Source: Mycobacterium sp. ITM-2016-00318
GTDB lineage: Bacteria; Actinomycetota; Actinomycetes; Mycobacteriales; Mycobacteriaceae
Reading direction: 5' to 3'
Assembly (NCBI RefSeq): GCF_002968285.2
Contig: NZ_CP134400.1
Location: 1,674,001-1,738,000, forward strand
DNA length: 64,000 nucleotides
A model generated the notes under the pieces. The model had not been told where the DNA came from. It saw only the letters and a list, made by a program, of their open reading frames with translations, and ran no database searches. The first letter of the stretch is position 1. Each line of letters opens with the position of its first letter. This document shows, piece by piece, positions 61,150 to 64,000 of the stretch. The position numbers were made by a program, and so were the translations under genes.

Positions 61150-61980
61150 ATGGGACTCACCTCCGCACAACTCGACGTCATCGACCTCACTCCGAGGATC
61201 GGCAGCGAGATCAGAACCGACGTCGACACATTGCTCCGCGGCAACGAAGCGCAGAACATCCGCGCCACCCTGGAACAGCGCGGCGTCGTGTTCTTCCGCG
61301 GCCTCGACATCGACGACGAGCAGCAGGTCGCGATCGCCAAGACGCTCGGTGCGATTCCCGAGAATGAGGGCCAGGGCGGCATCTACAAGATCTCGCTCGA
61401 CAAAAACGTCAACCAGCGGGCGGAGTACCTGAAGGGCTCGATGTTCTGGCACTTCGACGGCTCTTTGCAGCCCTACCCGAACCTGGCCACGTTGTTGCGC
61501 GCCGTCACGCTGTCGAACTCCGGCGGTGAAACGGAATTCTGCAACACATATGCGGCCTACGACGATCTGCCGCAGGAGGACAAGGACCTGATCGCAGACC
61601 TGCGGGTGGTGCACAGCGCGGAACGGTCGCAGTATTACGTCCGGCCCGAGATGAGCTACGAGGAGCTCACCTTCTGGCAGAAGTCGCCGACCAAGACCTG
61701 CCCGATCGTGTGGACCCATCAGTCCGGGCGGAAATCGCTGCTGCTCGGTGCGACGGCGGACTATGTTATTTCAATGCCGGTCGAGGAAAGCCGCGCTGTG
61801 CTTGCCCGTCTTCGCGATTGGGCTACCCAACCGCAGTACGTCTACCGCCACGAATGGCAACCGGGAGACCTTCTGATGTGGGACAACACCGGCACCATGC
61901 ACCGGGTGCTCCCTTATGCCGCCGACAGCGGACGTCTCATGCATCGCACGATCCTCGCGGGCGAAGAACCGCTGCAGTGA
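61150..61980 (+). CDS. TauD/TfdA-family 2-oxoglutarate dioxygenase
   Basis: 276 residues from ATG 61150 (MGLTSAQLDVIDLTPRIG). Iron ligands: HxD in SMFWHFDGSLQPYP and the distal His in GTMHRVLPYAADSG, with the 2-oxoglutarate Arg in RLMHRTILAGE. It hydroxylates or cleaves an oxidised side chain, releasing succinate and carbon dioxide. The opening VFFRGLDIDDEQQVAIAK is typical of the TauD fold. It follows the small protein by 5 bases and overlaps the LLM gene by 4. Confidence 0.9.
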   Translation: MGLTSAQLDVIDLTPRIGSEIRTDVDTLLRGNEAQNIRATLEQRGVVFFRGLDIDDEQQVAIAKTLGAIPENEGQGGIYKISLDKNVNQRAEYLKGSMFWHFDGSLQPYPNLATLLRAVTLSNSGGETEFCNTYAAYDDLPQEDKDLIADLRVVHSAERSQYYVRPEMSYEELTFWQKSPTKTCPIVWTHQSGRKSLLLGATADYVISMPVEESRAVLARLRDWATQPQYVYRHEWQPGDLLMWDNTGTMHRVLPYAADSGRLMHRTILAGEEPLQ

Positions 61981-62834
61981 AACTCGGCATCGCCACGCCC
62001 GTCGTCACGAACGTTGCGGGCGCACCTCTGACCTGGGAGCAGGACGCGTCCATCGAGGAGATCGGCCGCATCGCCGAGGCTGCCGACCATCTGGGCTATC
62101 ACCACCTGACGTGTAGCGAGCACATCGGTATGCCGGCAACGGAGTCCGGCCGACGCGGGTCGCGGTACTGGGACCCGCTGGCCACCCTGGGCTACGTGTC
62201 GGCGCGCACGACGCAGATCCGGTTGGCGACGATGACCCTGGTGCTCGGCTACCACCACCCGCTGGAGATCGTGAAGCGCTACGGCACACTCGATCACGTC
62301 AGCGGCGGCCGCGTCATCCTCGGTGTCGGTGTCGGCACGTTGAAGGAGGAGTTCGACCTCCTCGGCGCGCCGTTCGAGGACCGCGGTGAACGCGCCGACG
62401 ATGCGCTGCGCGCCCTGCGCGCCGCGCTGCCGAGCAACGAACCGGTGTATGCGGGCAAGTACTACCAGTTCGGCGGGCTCACCGTCGATCCGTGCGCGCT
62501 GCAGGCGCACATGCCGATCTGGATCGGCGGCCGCACGCGACGATCGCTGCGGCGCGCGCTCACACTGGCCGAAGGTTGGTGTCCGTTCGGCATCCCCCTC
62601 GACACTGCCGCCGAGTGGCTGAAAGCGCGAGAGATTCCGCCGGGGTTCGAGGTGGTGCTGCCTGCGGATCAGCCGCTCGACCCAGTGAAGGAACCCGAGG
62701 CGACGGCCGAGACGCTGGCGGCGATGGAGGCGGCGGGAACGACGATCGTTTCCGCGCGGTTCGTCCACCACTCGCTGGAGCACTACCTCGAACAGCTGCA
62801 CGCGCTCGCGGAGGTGCATCGCCCAGGCGGTTAG
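61977..62834 (+). CDS. LLM-class F420-dependent oxidoreductase
   Basis: 285 residues from GTG 61977 (VKLGIATPVVTNVAGAP), whose start overlaps the TauD stop (GTGA). Luciferase-like fold: RIAEAADHLGYHHLTCSEH for the substrate end, TLVLGYHHPLEIVKRYGTL and RVILGVGVGTLKEEFDLLG for the cofactor end. The absence of FMN-type motifs and the organism suggest F420 as cofactor. It is the last gene of the LysR-controlled operon, 9 bases before a small membrane protein. Confidence 0.88.
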   Translation: MKLGIATPVVTNVAGAPLTWEQDASIEEIGRIAEAADHLGYHHLTCSEHIGMPATESGRRGSRYWDPLATLGYVSARTTQIRLATMTLVLGYHHPLEIVKRYGTLDHVSGGRVILGVGVGTLKEEFDLLGAPFEDRGERADDALRALRAALPSNEPVYAGKYYQFGGLTVDPCALQAHMPIWIGGRTRRSLRRALTLAEGWCPFGIPLDTAAEWLKAREIPPGFEVVLPADQPLDPVKEPEATAETLAAMEAAGTTIVSARFVHHSLEHYLEQLHALAEVHRPGG

Positions 62835-62843
62835 CGTGGGTGT

Positions 62844-63071
62844 ATGCGGTTACGCACAGCGGTGGCCCTCGCGGCCATCGTGGTAGCACTCAAGGCCGTG
62901 ATCATCGGTGTGGTGGCGCGCGGCCGCTGCGAGCTCATCGGCCGCTGCGGTGACGGCACCGCCTGGTACGTCGGTTCTGGTATCGCCGCAGCGATACTTC
63001 TGGCCCTACTCGTCGTCGCCATCGCCGATGCGCGTTCTTTCGCTGGCGAGCAGAAGTCAGCGCGCGAGTAG
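62844..63071 (+). CDS. Small two-helix membrane protein
   Basis: 75 residues beginning MRLRTAVALAAIVVALKAVI. Two membrane helices (about 5-25 and 45-62, IAAAILLALLVVAIADA) with a short cysteine-containing loop between (RGRCELIGRCGDG), which could form a disulfide outside the membrane. No family is recognised. It lies 9 bases after the LLM gene and may be co-transcribed, or be independent of the pathway. Confidence 0.6.
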   Translation: MRLRTAVALAAIVVALKAVIIGVVARGRCELIGRCGDGTAWYVGSGIAAAILLALLVVAIADARSFAGEQKSARE

Positions 63072-63075
63072 GACG

Positions 63076-63687
63076 TCAGCGCGTGCGGCCCGACCGGTCC
63101 GGCGCGAACCCACGCACAACGTGCGCGCGCAGGAAGTCGCCGACCACGCGGGCGTCATCCATATCCAACGCCGCCGACGGGGTGCTGAACAGCGAGAACA
63201 ACATCCGCGCATACCACTCGCCTGCGGCAACCACATCAAGATCTTTACGTACCTCGCCGGTGAGCTTCGCCGCGGCGAGGTAAGGGGCAAGAAAATCCGT
63301 GCACTCGCGTAGCAGCACGGCGGCGTTCTTGGTGAGCAGCAGGCTCACTTCGTCCTCGTCGAAGTAGTCTTCCGGCTCGATGACGCGCCGGGCCCTCGTC
63401 ACGAACACTCCCGCGAGAACCAGTTGGTCCTCCAGCGTCTCGCCTTTGCACATCGCAGAGGCCATCTCGCGGTAGAACTTCTGCGAAGCACCCTCCGCAC
63501 ATGCCTCGACGATCTCGGCCTTGTCGCGGAAGTATTCGTACACCGTGCTGCGGGAGACGTCGGCGGCGCGGGCGATGTCGACGACCGTCGTCTTGTCCAG
63601 ACCGTGCCTGCGGAAGCAGTCGAACGCGGACTCGATGATGAGTTGACGCGTATCCGTGGTGGTCGACGCCGAGGTCACGGCTGTCAT
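63076..63687 (-). CDS. TetR family regulator
   Basis: 203 residues, beginning MTAVTSASTTTDTRQLIIES. Helix-turn-helix: TTVVDIARAADVSRSTVYEY then FRDKAEIVEA. The ligand domain is a standard TetR type. Its ATG overlaps the stop of the thiolase-like gene by 4 bases, so it is translated from the same message as that gene. It convergently meets the small membrane protein, 4 bases apart. Confidence 0.88.
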   Translation of the reverse strand: MTAVTSASTTTDTRQLIIESAFDCFRRHGLDKTTVVDIARAADVSRSTVYEYFRDKAEIVEACAEGASQKFYREMASAMCKGETLEDQLVLAGVFVTRARRVIEPEDYFDEDEVSLLLTKNAAVLLRECTDFLAPYLAAAKLTGEVRKDLDVVAAGEWYARMLFSLFSTPSAALDMDDARVVGDFLRAHVVRGFAPDRSGRTR

Positions 63688-64000
63688 TCCGTCGCCAGGA
63701 TCAACGCGCTCGTCGGCACCCCGGTCCCCGAGGTGACCAGGACATGCTCGACATCATCGACCTGGTTGTAAGAGGTGCCGCGTACTTGACGAACTCCCTC
63801 GGTTATTCCGTTCATTCCGTGGATGTATGCCTCGCCGAGAAGGCCGCCATTGGTGTTGATCGGCAGCTCTCCACCGAGCGAGAGTCGCTCGATCGTCGCG
63901 AAGTCCTTCGCCTCCCCGCGCCCGCAGAAGCCGAGCTCTTCCAGTTGTGCGAATACGAACGGGGTGAAGTGGTCGTACAGGAAAGCCGTCTGAATATCCG
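63684..64000 (-). CDS. Thiolase-like lipid-transfer protein, 5' part outside the window
   Basis: About 105 residues of the C-terminal end are visible: FTPFVFAQLEELGFCGRGEA, INTNGGLLGEAYIHGMNG and the final SGTGVPTSALILATE. The region that would hold the GHPxGATG motif reads GGLLGEAYIHGMNGITEG, as in Ltp/SCP-x thiolase-fold aldolases rather than true thiolases. It resembles the 25374 gene. Its stop overlaps the TetR start, so both belong to one transcription unit running leftward from outside the window. Confidence 0.8.
   Translation of the reverse strand, partial: DIQTAFLYDHFTPFVFAQLEELGFCGRGEAKDFATIERLSLGGELPINTNGGLLGEAYIHGMNGITEGVRQVRGTSYNQVDDVEHVLVTSGTGVPTSALILATE

Overview
The window looks like a chromosomal segment of a rapidly growing mycobacterium (Mycolicibacterium-type). 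It is GC-rich with strong GC3 bias and uses many GTG starts and ATGA or GTGA overlaps. It carries typical mycobacterial families: MmpS/MmpL, an Rv1747-like FHA-ABC exporter, an R2lox oxidase next to a TetR gene as at Rv0232-Rv0233, lipid-transfer thiolase and DUF35 proteins, and F420/deazaflavin-type oxidoreductases. No tRNA, rRNA, CRISPR array, insertion sequence or prophage was seen. Genes are cut at both ends: an acyl-CoA dehydrogenase on the left and a thiolase-like protein on the right.

Layout. 1-2349: acyl-CoA dehydrogenase and amidohydrolase operon, divergent from a TetR gene. 2352-6459: mmpS-mmpL operon, divergent from its own TetR gene (the Rv0450c-Rv0452 arrangement). 6505-7962: phospholipase D-like protein. 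7967-11353: a minus-strand run of SDR, VOC, SnoaL-like, epimerase and monooxygenase-like genes ending in a decayed small secreted gene, divergent from a hydroxyacid-oxoacid transhydrogenase. 12720-17515: two paralogous universal stress proteins around an FHA-ABC exporter, then a YdeI-like protein and a membrane protein. 17770-21324: threonine aldolase, a small membrane protein, an amino-acid permease remnant, and R2lox with its TetR. 21407-27057: an SDR/TetR/sulfotransferase/DUF1214 operon, then a divergent thiolase-DUF35 pair. 27396-35220: STAS protein, aldehyde dehydrogenase, P450, zinc alcohol dehydrogenase, Rieske protein, epimerase, and a flavin monooxygenase broken by a one-base frameshift. 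35199-39332: a second MMPL transporter, a secreted esterase and a DUF808 membrane protein. 39348-44989: a signalling island with a PAS-ANTAR protein, a STAS protein, a 1386-residue sensor kinase/receiver/PP2C/RsbW-like hybrid and a second STAS protein. 45002-53645: SDRs, a VTT membrane protein, a KstD-like flavoprotein, VOC proteins, TesB, LysR with MFS, and a deazaflavin nitroreductase-like protein. 53707-57809: a GlcNAc PTS and catabolism locus (EIICB, EIIA, nagB, nagA). 57809-58462: a DUF998 gene bracketed by two 53-bp palindromic repeats. 58462-62834: a LysR gene divergent from a Rieske oxygenase / small protein / TauD / LLM operon. 62844-64000: a small membrane protein, a TetR gene and the partial thiolase.

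How it works together. Most of the window is accessory oxidative and lipid or steroid-like catabolism, organised as small operons. Many have a linked TetR or LysR regulator, and clear inverted repeats lie in several of the control regions. The most distinctive parts are the 40-45 kb partner-switching island, the paired palindromic repeats at 57.8-58.5 kb, and the LysR-controlled Rieske/TauD/LLM operon, whose substrate cannot be told from sequence.
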